NCBI GenBank assembly: GCA_017304945.1
Contig: JAFKLG010000074.1
Coordinates: 1-34,954, forward strand
Direction of reading: 5' to 3'
Source: Rhodospirillales bacterium
GTDB lineage: Bacteria > Pseudomonadota > Alphaproteobacteria > Acetobacterales > Acetobacteraceae
Length of the DNA: 34,954 nucleotides
Shown: positions 23,989 through 32,010 of the stretch, one piece after another
How positions within the stretch are numbered: the first letter of the stretch is position 1
Layout: the number at the start of each line of letters is the position of its first letter
Position numbers and translations under genes: made by a program
Notes under the pieces: generated by a model
Database searches by the model: none
Told to the model about the DNA's origin: nothing
Seen by the model: the letters and a program-made list of their open reading frames with translations, nothing else

Positions 23989-24135
23989 TCAGGGGCGGGT
24001 CACCACCACCGGCGCGCCGGACGCGGGCGGCGGGGTCACGATGGTGGCGCGGTTCTCCGGCTCCTTCTCGCCATAGACACTGACGCAGCCGCCTAGCGCG
24101 AGCAGCAACGGGGCGACGAGGATCACGAAACGCAT
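23989..24135 (-). CDS. Small lipoprotein, 48 residues
   Basis: A short gene that is easily missed. The product opens MRFVILVAPLLLALGGC, a lipoprotein signal with lipobox LGGC (Cys17), followed by a 31-residue mature chain VSVYGEKEPENRATIV ending in a Pro/Val-rich segment and VVVTRP. The ribosome binding site is TGGAG, eight bases before the ATG. Such entericidin-sized lipoproteins sit in the periplasmic leaflet of a membrane; no function can be assigned. It is divergent from the phosphate-transporter gene and convergent with the nitroreductase gene. Confidence 0.72.
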   Translation of the reverse strand: MRFVILVAPLLLALGGCVSVYGEKEPENRATIVTPPPASGAPVVVTRP

Positions 24136-24323
24136 ACGGGCGCACTCCAGATGTGAGCCGCAAATCGCGCGGCTCGGGGGTGGCGTCGGCGCGACGAAAC
24201 CGTGGCGGCTTCGCGGCCGGGCGTCACGAATGCTTGCAACGCAGGCTCTATTGCGGCTTTGACCACGCGCGCGCCAGTCACCTGCGGGATGGTGCCGCGT
24301 TTGCAGTTGGCCGGAGAATCGAC

Positions 24324-25982
24324 GTGGAAGCCACCTGGACCTTGCTCGACGTGGCCGGATGGGTCGCCCTGCTGCTGTGGGGCGTGCACATGGTGCAGAC
24401 CGGCATCCAGCGCGGCTTCGGGCCGGAATTGCGCCACTTCCTCGGCACCACGCTGCACAACCGGTTCGCCGCCTTCGCGGCCGGCCTCGGCGTCACCGCC
24501 GTGCTGCAGAGTTCCACCGCGACCGGGCTGATGGTGGCCGGGTTCGCCGCGGCGGGCGCCGTCGCGCTGCAGCCGGCGCTCGCGGTGATGCTGGGGGCGA
24601 ATGTCGGCACCACGCTGATCGTGCAGGCGTTTTCCTTCGACGTCTCGGGGGTCGCCCCGGTGCTGTTCCTGTTGGGCGTGCTGCTGTTCCGCCGCGGCAC
24701 CGCGGCCCGCACGCGTGACCTGGGGCGGGTCTCGATCGGCCTCGGGCTGATGCTGTTCTCGCTGCACAGCCTGATCCTGCTGCTCGAGCCGTTCGAGGAC
24801 ATGCCGAATTTCCGCATGGTGCTGGGGGCCGTCGCCACCCAGCCGGTGCTGGACGTGCTGCTGGCGGCGGGGCTGACCTGGGCGGCGCATTCCTCGGTCG
24901 CCGTGGTGCTGCTCACCATGTCCTTCGCCGCCAAGGGCGCGATCCCGCCGCATGCCGCCTTCGCGCTGGTGCTGGGGGCCAATCTCGGCACCGCCATCAA
25001 CCCGGTGCTGGAGGGCGTGGCCGGGGACGATCCGGTGGCGCGCCGGCTGCCGATCGGCAACCTGCTGACCCGCGTCGTGGGCGTGATCGTGGCGCTGATC
25101 GGCCTGGAATGGCTGGGCCCCTGGCTGACCGAGCTCGAGCCCGATCCGGTCCGCGCGGTCGCGGACTTCCACACCGCCTTCAACCTGGTGATCGCGGTGG
25201 CGTTCCTGCCCATCCTCGCGCCCTATGCCAAGCTGCTCGAGCGGTTGCTGCCGCCGCGGGTGGAGCCCGACGACCCGTCCAAGCCGCGCTACCTCGACCC
25301 TGCCGCGATCGAATCCCCGCCCGTCGCGCTGGCCGGCGCGGCGCGGGAGGCGCTGCGCATGGCGGATGGGATGGAGACGATGCTGAACGAGGCAGCCGAG
25401 GCGCTGTCGGGCACCGACCGCCACCGTTTCGCCGCGGTGCGCCGCGGCGACGACGTGCTCGACCGGCTCTGCGCCGCGGTGAAGACCTATCTCACGCAGC
25501 TCGACCCGGAGGCGCTGACCGATCTCGACAGCCGCCGGCTCAACCAGATCCTGGCCTTCGCCACGAACCTGGAAGCCGCGGGCGACGTGATCGACCGCAA
25601 CGTCATGGCGGTGTTCTCGCGCCGGCTGAAGAGGGGGCTCGCGCTGCCCGAAGCGGAGCGGGCGGAGGCCGCGCAACTGCTCGCGCGGCTCGCCCGCACG
25701 GCGCGGATGGCCGGGTCGGTGCTGATGACCGAGGACGCCCGCGCCGCACGGATGCTCGCCAGCGAGAAGGAGACGTTCCGCGAGCTCGAGGCAAGCGCGT
25801 CGGCCGACCACCTCAACCGGCTGCGCGCCGGCGGGGCCGAGGCGGAGGCGAGCCTCATGCATCTCGAGCTGCTGCGGGAGCTCAAGCGGGTGAACGGGCA
25901 CCTCGTGGCCGCTGCCGCCTACCCCGTGCTGGAGGAGCAGGGGGAGCTGCTGCCGACCCGGCTGCGGCTCGATTCGGAGTGA
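24324..25982 (+). CDS. Na/phosphate cotransporter family protein with PhoU-like domain
   Basis: A 552-residue protein of the NptA/YjbB type. The membrane part (about 1-310) contains two inverted QSS-type repeats: VLQSSTATGLMVAG (61-74) and AAHSSVAVVLLTMSF, each followed by a hydrophobic run and GANVGTT or GANLGTA. These bind sodium and phosphate. Residues about 350-550 are charged and helical (NEAAEALSGTDRHRF, RRGDDVLDRLCAAVKTYLTQL), as in the PhoU domain that follows the transporter in many bacteria. It should move phosphate with sodium, often outward in YjbB proteins. The start is GTG at 24324, with GGAGA seven bases upstream; longer frames lack coding character. Confidence 0.9.
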   Translation: MEATWTLLDVAGWVALLLWGVHMVQTGIQRGFGPELRHFLGTTLHNRFAAFAAGLGVTAVLQSSTATGLMVAGFAAAGAVALQPALAVMLGANVGTTLIVQAFSFDVSGVAPVLFLLGVLLFRRGTAARTRDLGRVSIGLGLMLFSLHSLILLLEPFEDMPNFRMVLGAVATQPVLDVLLAAGLTWAAHSSVAVVLLTMSFAAKGAIPPHAAFALVLGANLGTAINPVLEGVAGDDPVARRLPIGNLLTRVVGVIVALIGLEWLGPWLTELEPDPVRAVADFHTAFNLVIAVAFLPILAPYAKLLERLLPPRVEPDDPSKPRYLDPAAIESPPVALAGAAREALRMADGMETMLNEAAEALSGTDRHRFAAVRRGDDVLDRLCAAVKTYLTQLDPEALTDLDSRRLNQILAFATNLEAAGDVIDRNVMAVFSRRLKRGLALPEAERAEAAQLLARLARTARMAGSVLMTEDARAARMLASEKETFRELEASASADHLNRLRAGGAEAEASLMHLELLRELKRVNGHLVAAAAYPVLEEQGELLPTRLRLDSE

Positions 25983-26022
25983 GCTGACCGGGTGCGGGCG
26001 GGCGGCATGCTCCCCGGTCACC

Positions 26023-26197
26023 GAGTCGACTCTCTCGGCAGAATACCAATCCTCGTCGCGAACGAGCGTCCTGCCTCGCGACCCCCCTGTGGAACATGGG
26101 GAGAACACGCACACGGCACCCCACGGCCGGCCCGCGAGTCGCTAGGATATGGGTCTCCGCCGCGGCACTGTGGCGGCGCGGCCACTGTGGCGGAGAC
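26023..26197 (+). promoter_or_regulatory. Structured 5' region of nrdA with direct repeats and GANTC sites
   Basis: The 263-bp gap before nrdA contains several ordered elements. GTCTCCGCC (26153-26161) pairs with GGCGGAGAC (26189-26197). Inside, CACTGTGGCGG occurs twice with 17-bp period (26166-26176, 26183-26193), so the CCGCC of the 5' arm may pair with either GGCGG, giving two exclusive hairpins. Upstream, GAGTC and GACTC abut at 26023-26032 inside a CCGAG...CTCGG dyad, and a third GAGTC is at 26136-26140; GANTC is the CcrM methylation site. TAGGAT (26143-26148) may be a -10 element. No NrdR box of the usual AT-rich form was seen. Confidence 0.45.
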
Positions 26198-26245
26198 GCA
26201 ACATCCCCACGACAGGTAGTGGCTGCCCTGCGAGACGAGGCCCAG

Positions 26246-28252
26246 ATGTTGATTGACGACCCGCGCGCTAAACCCGGAAAGTCCGCCGACGCCACCGCCG
26301 CCGATCGGCACGCCGAGGAGTGGGCGGAGGCGCGGCGAAGCGGAACCGGGGGAGATTCGAACGTGCTCGATGTCGTGCAGATGCAAGGTCGTCATCAGGT
26401 CCGGATCGACCGTTCCCGCGATGCGCTCCTGACGGAATTCGGCCGCGCCACCCTCTCCGACCGCTACCTGATGCCGGGCGAGGACTTCCAGGACCTGTTC
26501 GCCCGCGTCGCGTCCTTCTACGGCGACGACGGCGCGCATGCGCAGCGGCTCTACGACTACATGAGCCAGCTCTGGTTCATGCCGGCCACCCCGGTGCTGT
26601 CCAACGGCGGCACCAATCGCGGCCTGCCGATCTCCTGCTTCCTGAACGAGGCCTCCGACAGCCTGGAGGGCATCGTCGGGCTGTGGAACGAGAACGTGTG
26701 GCTCGCCTCCAAGGGCGGCGGCATCGGCTCCTACTGGGGCAACCTGCGCTCGATCGGCGAGAAGGTGGGATCGGTCGGCAAGACCTCGGGCGTGATCCCG
26801 TTCATCCGGGTGATGGACAGCCTGACGCTCGCGATCTCCCAGGGCTCGCTGCGGCGCGGGTCGGCGGCCGTCTACCTGCCGGTCTCGCATCCCGAGATCG
26901 AGGAGTTCGTGGAGATCCGCCGCCCGACCGGCGGCGATCCGAACCGCAAGGCGCTGAACCTGCACCACGGCATCCAGATCCCCGACGAGTTCATGCGCGC
27001 GGTCGAGCAGGACGGGCTGTGGGCGCTGCGCTCGCCCAAGGACCAGTCGGTGGTGCGCTCGATCTCCGCGCGCAGCTTGTGGATCCGCATCCTGACCGCG
27101 CGGATCGAGACCGGGGAACCATACCTGGTCTTCTCCGACCACGTGAACAACGCGCGCCCCGAACACCACAAGCTGGCCGGGCTCGAGGTGAAGACCTCCA
27201 ACCTGTGCAGCGAGATCACGCTGCCGACCGGCCGTGACCAGCACGGGATGGAGCGCACCGCGGTGTGCTGCCTCGCCTCGCTCAACCTCGAGAACTGGTT
27301 CGAGTGGGAGAAGCACCCGACCTTCGTCGAGGACGTGATGCGCTTCCTCGACAACGTGCTGCAGGACTTCATCGACCGCGCCCCGCCGGGCATGGAGAAG
27401 GCGCGCTATTCCGCGATGCGCGAACGCTCCGTGGGGTTGGGCGTGATGGGCTTCCACTCCTTCCTGCAGGCGCTGAACGTGCCGTGGGAGAGCGTGATCG
27501 CGAAGGTGTGGAACAAGAAGATCTTCAAGCACATCCGCGCGCAGGCCGACGCCGCCTCCACCGTGTTGGCGGAGGAGCGGGGGGCGTGCCCCGACGCGGC
27601 CGAGTATGGCGTGAACGAGCGGTTCAGCCACAAGCTCTCCATCGCGCCGACGGCGTCGATCTCGATCATCGCGGGCAATTCGTCGCCGGGGATCGAGCCG
27701 ATCGCGGCCAACGTGTTCCTGCAGAAGACGCTGTCGGGCAGTTTCTCGGTGCGCAACCGGCATCTGCAGAAGCTGTTGGCGGAGAAGGGGCACGACACCG
27801 ACGAGGTGTGGTCGTCCATCACGCTGACCAAGGGCTCCGTCCAGCACCTCGACTTCCTGACCGAACAGGAGAAGGCGGTGTACAAGACGGCGTTCGAGCT
27901 GGATCAGCGGTGGATCATCGAGCATGCCGCGGACCGCGCGCCGTATATCTGCCAGAGCCAGTCGGTGAACGTGTTCCTGCCGGCGGACGTGCACAAGCGC
28001 GACCTGCACCAGATCCACTTCATGGCGTGGAAGAAGGGCGTGAAGTCGCTGTACTACTGCCGCTCGCTGTCGATCGCGCGGGCGGATGCGGTGAGCGAGA
28101 AGGCGGTGGCGCCGACGGCGTTCACGGGCGTGTTGGCGCCGGCGAATGACGGGCAGGCGGAACTGCCGCTGGTGGCGCGCGCGATGGCGGTGGCGACCGG
28201 GTCGGCTGGGGCGAACCCGACGGATTACGAGGAGTGCCTGGCCTGTCAGTGA
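26246..28252 (+). CDS. nrdA: Class I ribonucleoside-diphosphate reductase, alpha subunit
   Basis: A 668-residue NrdA that reduces ribonucleotides for DNA synthesis. Active-site residues align with E. coli: Cys131 (SCFLNEASDSL), thiyl Cys321 (NLCSEI), Cys341/Cys342 (VCCLASLNL), the radical-transfer pair Tyr603-Tyr604 (VKSLYYC) and a C-terminal redox pair Cys664/Cys667 (ECLACQ). The Tyr pair marks class I and excludes B12-dependent class II. Only about 50 loosely conserved residues precede the catalytic core, so the N-terminal ATP-cone of E. coli NrdA is missing and dATP inhibition through it would be absent. The ATG at 26246 follows ACGAGG. No nrdB gene lies nearby: the next gene is an unrelated binding protein. 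Confidence 0.94.
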   Translation: MLIDDPRAKPGKSADATAADRHAEEWAEARRSGTGGDSNVLDVVQMQGRHQVRIDRSRDALLTEFGRATLSDRYLMPGEDFQDLFARVASFYGDDGAHAQRLYDYMSQLWFMPATPVLSNGGTNRGLPISCFLNEASDSLEGIVGLWNENVWLASKGGGIGSYWGNLRSIGEKVGSVGKTSGVIPFIRVMDSLTLAISQGSLRRGSAAVYLPVSHPEIEEFVEIRRPTGGDPNRKALNLHHGIQIPDEFMRAVEQDGLWALRSPKDQSVVRSISARSLWIRILTARIETGEPYLVFSDHVNNARPEHHKLAGLEVKTSNLCSEITLPTGRDQHGMERTAVCCLASLNLENWFEWEKHPTFVEDVMRFLDNVLQDFIDRAPPGMEKARYSAMRERSVGLGVMGFHSFLQALNVPWESVIAKVWNKKIFKHIRAQADAASTVLAEERGACPDAAEYGVNERFSHKLSIAPTASISIIAGNSSPGIEPIAANVFLQKTLSGSFSVRNRHLQKLLAEKGHDTDEVWSSITLTKGSVQHLDFLTEQEKAVYKTAFELDQRWIIEHAADRAPYICQSQSVNVFLPADVHKRDLHQIHFMAWKKGVKSLYYCRSLSIARADAVSEKAVAPTAFTGVLAPANDGQAELPLVARAMAVATGSAGANPTDYEECLACQ

Positions 28253-28399
28253 GGGAGGGCGCGGCACGCCTCCAGACACGGCTGACGGTTGGCAAACACA
28301 GTTTCTCGCGAGAGCGGCGGTGAGGAGCTGAACTTGCCACTATGAGACGGCTGTGCTTGGTCAGCGTCGTCTCTCGTCAACGAAGGCTCTCGAACGTCC

Positions 28400-29629
28400 A
28401 TGATCCTCTCCCGCCGCTCGGCGCTCGCAACCGGCGCCGCCGGTCTCGTCGCCGCCACCTCACGTGCCGCCCGCGCCGAAACCCCCACCGTCCGCATCGG
28501 CGTGCTCACCGATCTCTCCGGCCAGTATCGCGACAACTCCGGCCCCACCACCGTGCTCGCGGCCAAGCAGGCGGTCGAGGACTTCAATCCCTCCGCACAC
28601 GGCTTCGCCGCCGAGATCATCGCCGCCGACCACCAGCAGAAGCCCGACATCGCCGTCGGCGTCGCGCGCCAGTGGTTCGACCGTGACGAGGTCGATGCCA
28701 TCGCCGACCTGAACAACACCGCGATCGCCCTCGCGGTGAACGGCGTCGCGGTCGAGAAGAACAAGACGCTGCTGATCTCCGGCGCCGCCTCGGCCGACAT
28801 CACCGGCAAATATTGCAGCCCCAACCTGGTGCATTTCTCGCCCGACACCTGGTTCGACTCGCACTCTACCGGCGGCGCCATCGTCAAGGACGGCGGCAAG
28901 GACTGGTACCTGATCGTCGCCGACTACACGTTCGGCCACGCGCTCGCCGACGAGGTCACCAAGGTGGTCACCGCCGGCGGCGGCAAGGTGCTGGGCCGCG
29001 CGCCCTATCCGTTCCCCGGCACGACGGACTACTCGTCCTTCCTGCTGCAGGCGCAGGCGAGCGGGGCCAAGGTGATCGGCCTCTGCAACACCGGCGGCGA
29101 CATGGAGAACTGCGTCAAGCAGGCCGCCGAGTTCAACATGGCGCAGCAGGGCGTGAAGGTCGCGGCGCTGGTCGGCTTCATCACCGAGGTGAAGTCGATG
29201 GGGCTCGAGACCGCGCAGGGCCTGCTGATCTCCGGCACGTTCTACTGGGACCTGAACGACCGCACCCGCGCTTTCACCAAGCGCTTCCTGCCGAAGACGC
29301 CCGACAACTACCCGAGCGACCTGCATGCCTCCTGCTATTCGGCCGTCACCCACTACCTGAAGGGCGTCGCGGCGCTCGGCCCCGCCAAGGCGCGCGGCGG
29401 ACGCGATGCGATCGACTGGATGAAGGCGCACCCGACCGACGACGATTGCTTCGGCAAGGCGAGCATCCGCCAGGACGGCCGTTTCATCTGCAACGGCTAC
29501 CTGTTCCAGGTGAAGACACCGGCGCAGAGCAAGATGCCGTGGGACGTGTTCAACGTCGTCTCCACCACGCCCGCGGACCAGGCGTTCCGGCCGATGTCCG
29601 AAGGCGGCTGCAAGCTCGTCCACGCCTGA
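28400..29629 (+). CDS. ABC transporter substrate-binding protein, branched-chain amino acid type
   Basis: A 409-residue periplasmic binding protein of the LivJ/amide-binding group. The start is a twin-arginine signal, LSRRSALATGAAGLVAAT, with cleavage after RAARA. The mature chain begins VRIGVLTDLSGQYRDNSGP, typical of family 6 periplasmic ligand-binding proteins, and continues with ARQWFDRDEVDAIAD and PYPFPGTTDYSSFLLQAQASGAKVIGL. These proteins bind amino acids, amides, urea or aromatic acids. No permease or ATPase gene follows: the message ends in a repeat-containing gap. It could serve a transporter encoded elsewhere. It lies 147 bp after nrdA. Confidence 0.92.
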   Translation: MILSRRSALATGAAGLVAATSRAARAETPTVRIGVLTDLSGQYRDNSGPTTVLAAKQAVEDFNPSAHGFAAEIIAADHQQKPDIAVGVARQWFDRDEVDAIADLNNTAIALAVNGVAVEKNKTLLISGAASADITGKYCSPNLVHFSPDTWFDSHSTGGAIVKDGGKDWYLIVADYTFGHALADEVTKVVTAGGGKVLGRAPYPFPGTTDYSSFLLQAQASGAKVIGLCNTGGDMENCVKQAAEFNMAQQGVKVAALVGFITEVKSMGLETAQGLLISGTFYWDLNDRTRAFTKRFLPKTPDNYPSDLHASCYSAVTHYLKGVAALGPAKARGGRDAIDWMKAHPTDDDCFGKASIRQDGRFICNGYLFQVKTPAQSKMPWDVFNVVSTTPADQAFRPMSEGGCKLVHA

Positions 29630-30018
29630 GGCGATGCGGGGGCGCCTGCGAGGGAGGAGCCACGACCATGACCATCGCCCCGGTTCGCGGCCCTAGGTGT
29701 CGGGGAGCTGATCGGCGCGGCCCGACGTCGCCCCTCTCCGTCATGGCCGGGCTCGACCCGGCCATCCCACCCGCACACGGCGGCGGTCGCTGCCCCTCCG
29801 CCACGACCGCCGGGCGGCGCCCACCGCGCGGACGGTGGCGGTAGCAGGGGCAGAAGAACGGCGTGCGGCGGTGAACGAAGCGGCGGTCCCCGCGGCGCGT
29901 GCGATGTTGGATGTCCGCGCATTCTCGTCGCCCTTTCGTGATGCGGGTGCAGCTTGCGCTTGCGGCGGTGCAGGCGCGGCAGGGCGTAAGGTCGTGGCCC
30001 CTTGGATGGGGGTTCACA
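29630..30018. other. 389-bp gap with orphan start signal and REP-like repeat
   Basis: After the binding-protein stop there is a strong Shine-Dalgarno AGGGAGGAG (29651-29659) and an ATG at 29668, but the frame that follows runs within 25 codons into a REP-like hairpin and ends soon after, giving a low-complexity peptide containing MAGLDPAIPP, the typical translation of this repeat. The rest, up to aqpZ, shows no gene. This may be the remains of a transporter gene that followed the binding protein, or a chance start. Confidence 0.4.
29743..29765 (+). repeat. REP-like hairpin repeat, copy 3
   Basis: ATGGCCGGG (29743-29751), loop CTCGA, CCCGGCCAT (29757-29765), preceded by CCGTC. The stem is identical to copy 1 at 15120-15142; only the loop differs. 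Confidence 0.8.
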
Positions 30019-30762
30019 ATGAACAACGATACGCTCCGCCGGATAACGGCCGAGTTCTTCGGCACGTTCTGGTTGACCTTCGGCGGGTGCGGTGCGGCTG
30101 TTCTGGCTGCAGCGTATCCAGGACTGGGCATCGGATTCCTCGGCGTCGCGCTCGCCTTCGGTCTCACCGTGCTCACGATGGCCTATGCGGTCGGGCACAT
30201 CTCAGGCGGCCACTTCAATCCCGCTGTCACGATCGGTCTCTGGTCGGCGGGGCGGTGCGCGAACAAGCACGTGCTGCCCTACATCGTCGCGCAGGTGATC
30301 GGGGCCGTGATTGCGGCCGCCGTGTTGTGGACGATTGCATCAGGGAAGCCGGGTTGGGAGCCGGCCGGTTTCGCGGCGAATGGCTACGGTGATCTCAGCC
30401 CCGGAAAATACGGTCTGGGTGCCTGCATCCTCACCGAGTTCGTGCTGACCTTCTTCTTCGTCTTCATCATCATCGGCACGACCTCGAAGGGCGCCGCGGT
30501 CGGCTTCGCGGGCATTCCGATCGGCCTGGCGCTGACGCTGATCCACCTCATCTCGATCCCGGTCACCAACACGTCGGTGAATCCGGCGCGCAGCACGGGA
30601 CCTGCGCTGTTCGCGGGTGGCGCGTATATCGGCCAACTCTGGATGTTCTGGATCGTCCCGTTGCTCGGCGCCGCGGTCGGCGGTGTGCTGGCGCGCTGGC
30701 TCTACGAGCCGGCCGACGTCATCACCGAGACCGACGTGATCGAAGAGCGACCCGCGTACTGA
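30019..30762 (+). CDS. aqpZ: Aquaporin Z
   Basis: A 247-residue aquaporin with six helices and two re-entrant NPA loops: GGHFNPAVT (NPA 67-69) and [14 protein letters not shown] (NPA 188-190). The selectivity filter appears water-specific: Phe in the ALAFG segment of helix 2 (Phe47), His176 in LTLIHL, Thr185 and Arg191, equivalent to Phe43, His174, Thr183 and Arg189 of E. coli AqpZ. A wide glycerol filter would lack the His. It allows rapid osmotic water flow across the inner membrane. GGGGG lies about eight bases ahead of the ATG at 30019. The C-terminal tail is acidic ([13 protein letters not shown]). Confidence 0.95.
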   Translation: MNNDTLRRITAEFFGTFWLTFGGCGAAVLAAAYPGLGIGFLGVALAFGLTVLTMAYAVGHISGGHFNPAVTIGLWSAGRCANKHVLPYIVAQVIGAVIAAAVLWTIASGKPGWEPAGFAANGYGDLSPGKYGLGACILTEFVLTFFFVFIIIGTTSKGAAVGFAGIPIGLALTLIHLISIPVTNTSVNPARSTGPALFAGGAYIGQLWMFWIVPLLGAAVGGVLARWLYEPADVITETDVIEERPAY

Positions 30763-30778
30763 GCGCGGATCTGGTCCC

Positions 30779-30803
30779 GGGAGGGAGCGGCCTGCTCCGT
30801 CCC
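30779..30803. terminator. Hairpin downstream of aqpZ
   Basis: GGGA-G-GGAGC (30779-30788), loop GGCCT, GCTCC-G-TCCC (30794-30803): nine base pairs with a single G/G mismatch. It starts 16 bp after the aqpZ stop, in the convergent gap toward the LLM gene. There is no T-tract. Confidence 0.45.
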
Positions 30804-30833
30804 CGCGGTGCGGTCGCACGCGCGGCACCGCGG
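30803..30833. terminator. Second hairpin in the same convergent gap
   Basis: CCGCGGTGC (30803-30811) pairs perfectly with GCACCGCGG (30825-30833) around a 13-nt loop. It adjoins the previous hairpin and could end the minus-strand transcript from the LLM gene. Confidence 0.4.
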
Positions 30834-30886
30834 CGGGCACGGCCGGGCAGGCGCTGAAGGTCGCGGCCGAGACCGGAGGCGACGGC

Positions 30887-31945
30887 TCACGCCGCTTGCA
30901 GCGCGCGGATCACCGCCGACAGAGTCTCGAGGTCCGCGGCGGACGCGATCGGGATGCTCACCTCCGCGTCCGTCACCACCGCGGCGTAGCGCGCGCGCAG
31001 CTTCGCCGCGATGTCGTCGACCAGCCCGACCGTCGCATACAGCTCCAGCATCTCGTCCGAGACGAGACCCGGCATTTCCTCCCAGCGCTGCTCGCGCGAC
31101 AGCACGCTCATGCGCCGGGCGAGCTCGCCATAGCCGTGGAAGTCGAAGGCGGCGCGATAGGCCGGCGTGGAGCAGTAGAACGCGACCCGCGCCCGCACGT
31201 CCTCGCGCCGCTTCGCGAGTTCCGCCTCGGTGCGGGCGGTCGCGATCAGCGGCTTGATGGCGACCGCGAAGTCGCGCGCGTCCCGGTCGGCGCGGGCGGC
31301 GCCCTCATGCACCGCGGGCAGCATCACCTGCTCGATATAGGCGGCGGTGCAGACCGGGTGCGGGCGGATGCCCGTGGCGCATTCGCCGGCGATCCGGCTC
31401 ATGATCGGGTTGACCGCGGCGAGATGCACCGGGATGTCCGGATGCGCGATCGGGCCGGGATCGAACAGCGGCACCATCAGGCTGAGCCGGTAGTGCTCGC
31501 TCTCGAACGCCAGCTTCTCGCCGGTCTGCCAGCAGCGCCACACCGCCCGCAGCGCGTGCACGTAGTCGCGGATCCAGGGACCGGCGGGGTGCCAGGCCAT
31601 GCCGTAGCGGCGCTCGATATGCGCGCGCACCTGGGTGCCGAGGCCGAGGATGAAGCGGCCGCCCGACAGGCGCGCCAGGGTCCAGGCGGTCATCGCCAGG
31701 CTGGTCGGGCTGCGCGGGAAGGCGATCGCCACGGCGGTGGAGAGGCGCAGCCGGGTGGTGGCCTGGGCGGCGAGGGCGGCGAGCAGGAACGGATCCTCCT
31801 TGCACTCCTCGAACGCGATGCCGTCATAGCCCAGCCGCTCGACGGTGCGCGCGTCGTCGAACACCCGCGTGACGTCCAGCGGCACCTCCGGCGCGCGCAC
31901 GCCCGGGTCCACCTTGCCCAGCGGCAGCAGCGTTTCGACGCGCAT
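30887..31945 (-). CDS. LLM class flavin-dependent oxidoreductase (F420-type subfamily)
   Basis: A 352-residue luciferase-like oxidoreductase. GYDGIAFEECKEDPFLLAALAAQATTRLRLSTAVAIAFPRSPTSLAMTAWTLARLSGGRFILGLGTQ shows the family core with SGGRFILGLG as the cofactor phosphate loop; YGMAWHPAGPWIRDYVHALRAVW and DIPVHLAAVNPIMSRIAGE follow. By eye it is closest to subfamilies labelled F420-dependent (TIGR03617-like), but F420 use in this organism is not shown by anything in the window; FMN is possible. The ATG at 31945 is taken because upstream codons look non-coding. It is the third gene after the SDR and SGNH-like genes on this strand, 65 bp from the latter. Substrate unknown. Confidence 0.85.
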   Translation of the reverse strand: MRVETLLPLGKVDPGVRAPEVPLDVTRVFDDARTVERLGYDGIAFEECKEDPFLLAALAAQATTRLRLSTAVAIAFPRSPTSLAMTAWTLARLSGGRFILGLGTQVRAHIERRYGMAWHPAGPWIRDYVHALRAVWRCWQTGEKLAFESEHYRLSLMVPLFDPGPIAHPDIPVHLAAVNPIMSRIAGECATGIRPHPVCTAAYIEQVMLPAVHEGAARADRDARDFAVAIKPLIATARTEAELAKRREDVRARVAFYCSTPAYRAAFDFHGYGELARRMSVLSREQRWEEMPGLVSDEMLELYATVGLVDDIAAKLRARYAAVVTDAEVSIPIASAADLETLSAVIRALQAA

Positions 31946-32010
31946 TCCACGGCCTCCCATCCCGGTCTTGCTTGTCGGGAGGCGTAGCATCGGGCCGGTG
32001 GCGGAGCGAG

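Noticed and set aside
23960..24163. 67-residue minus-strand frame in the gap beside the nitroreductase
   Set aside because: Arg-rich with no signal; the overlapping 48-residue lipoprotein frame has a lipobox and a good ribosome binding site.
26153..26215. Adenosylcobalamin riboswitch upstream of nrdA
   Set aside because: GCCACTGT and GGAGAC resemble pieces of the B12 element, but the GGGAA and GGTG core segments and ordered stems are absent, and the enzyme is the B12-independent class.
24123..28279. Two long minus-strand open frames opposite the phosphate transporter and nrdA
   Set aside because: Gln/His/Arg-rich translations typical of antisense frames in GC-rich DNA; no start signals or family patterns.
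28460..29623. Minus-strand open frame opposite the binding-protein gene
   Set aside because: No recognisable domain; the plus frame has a Tat signal and a full binding-protein pattern.
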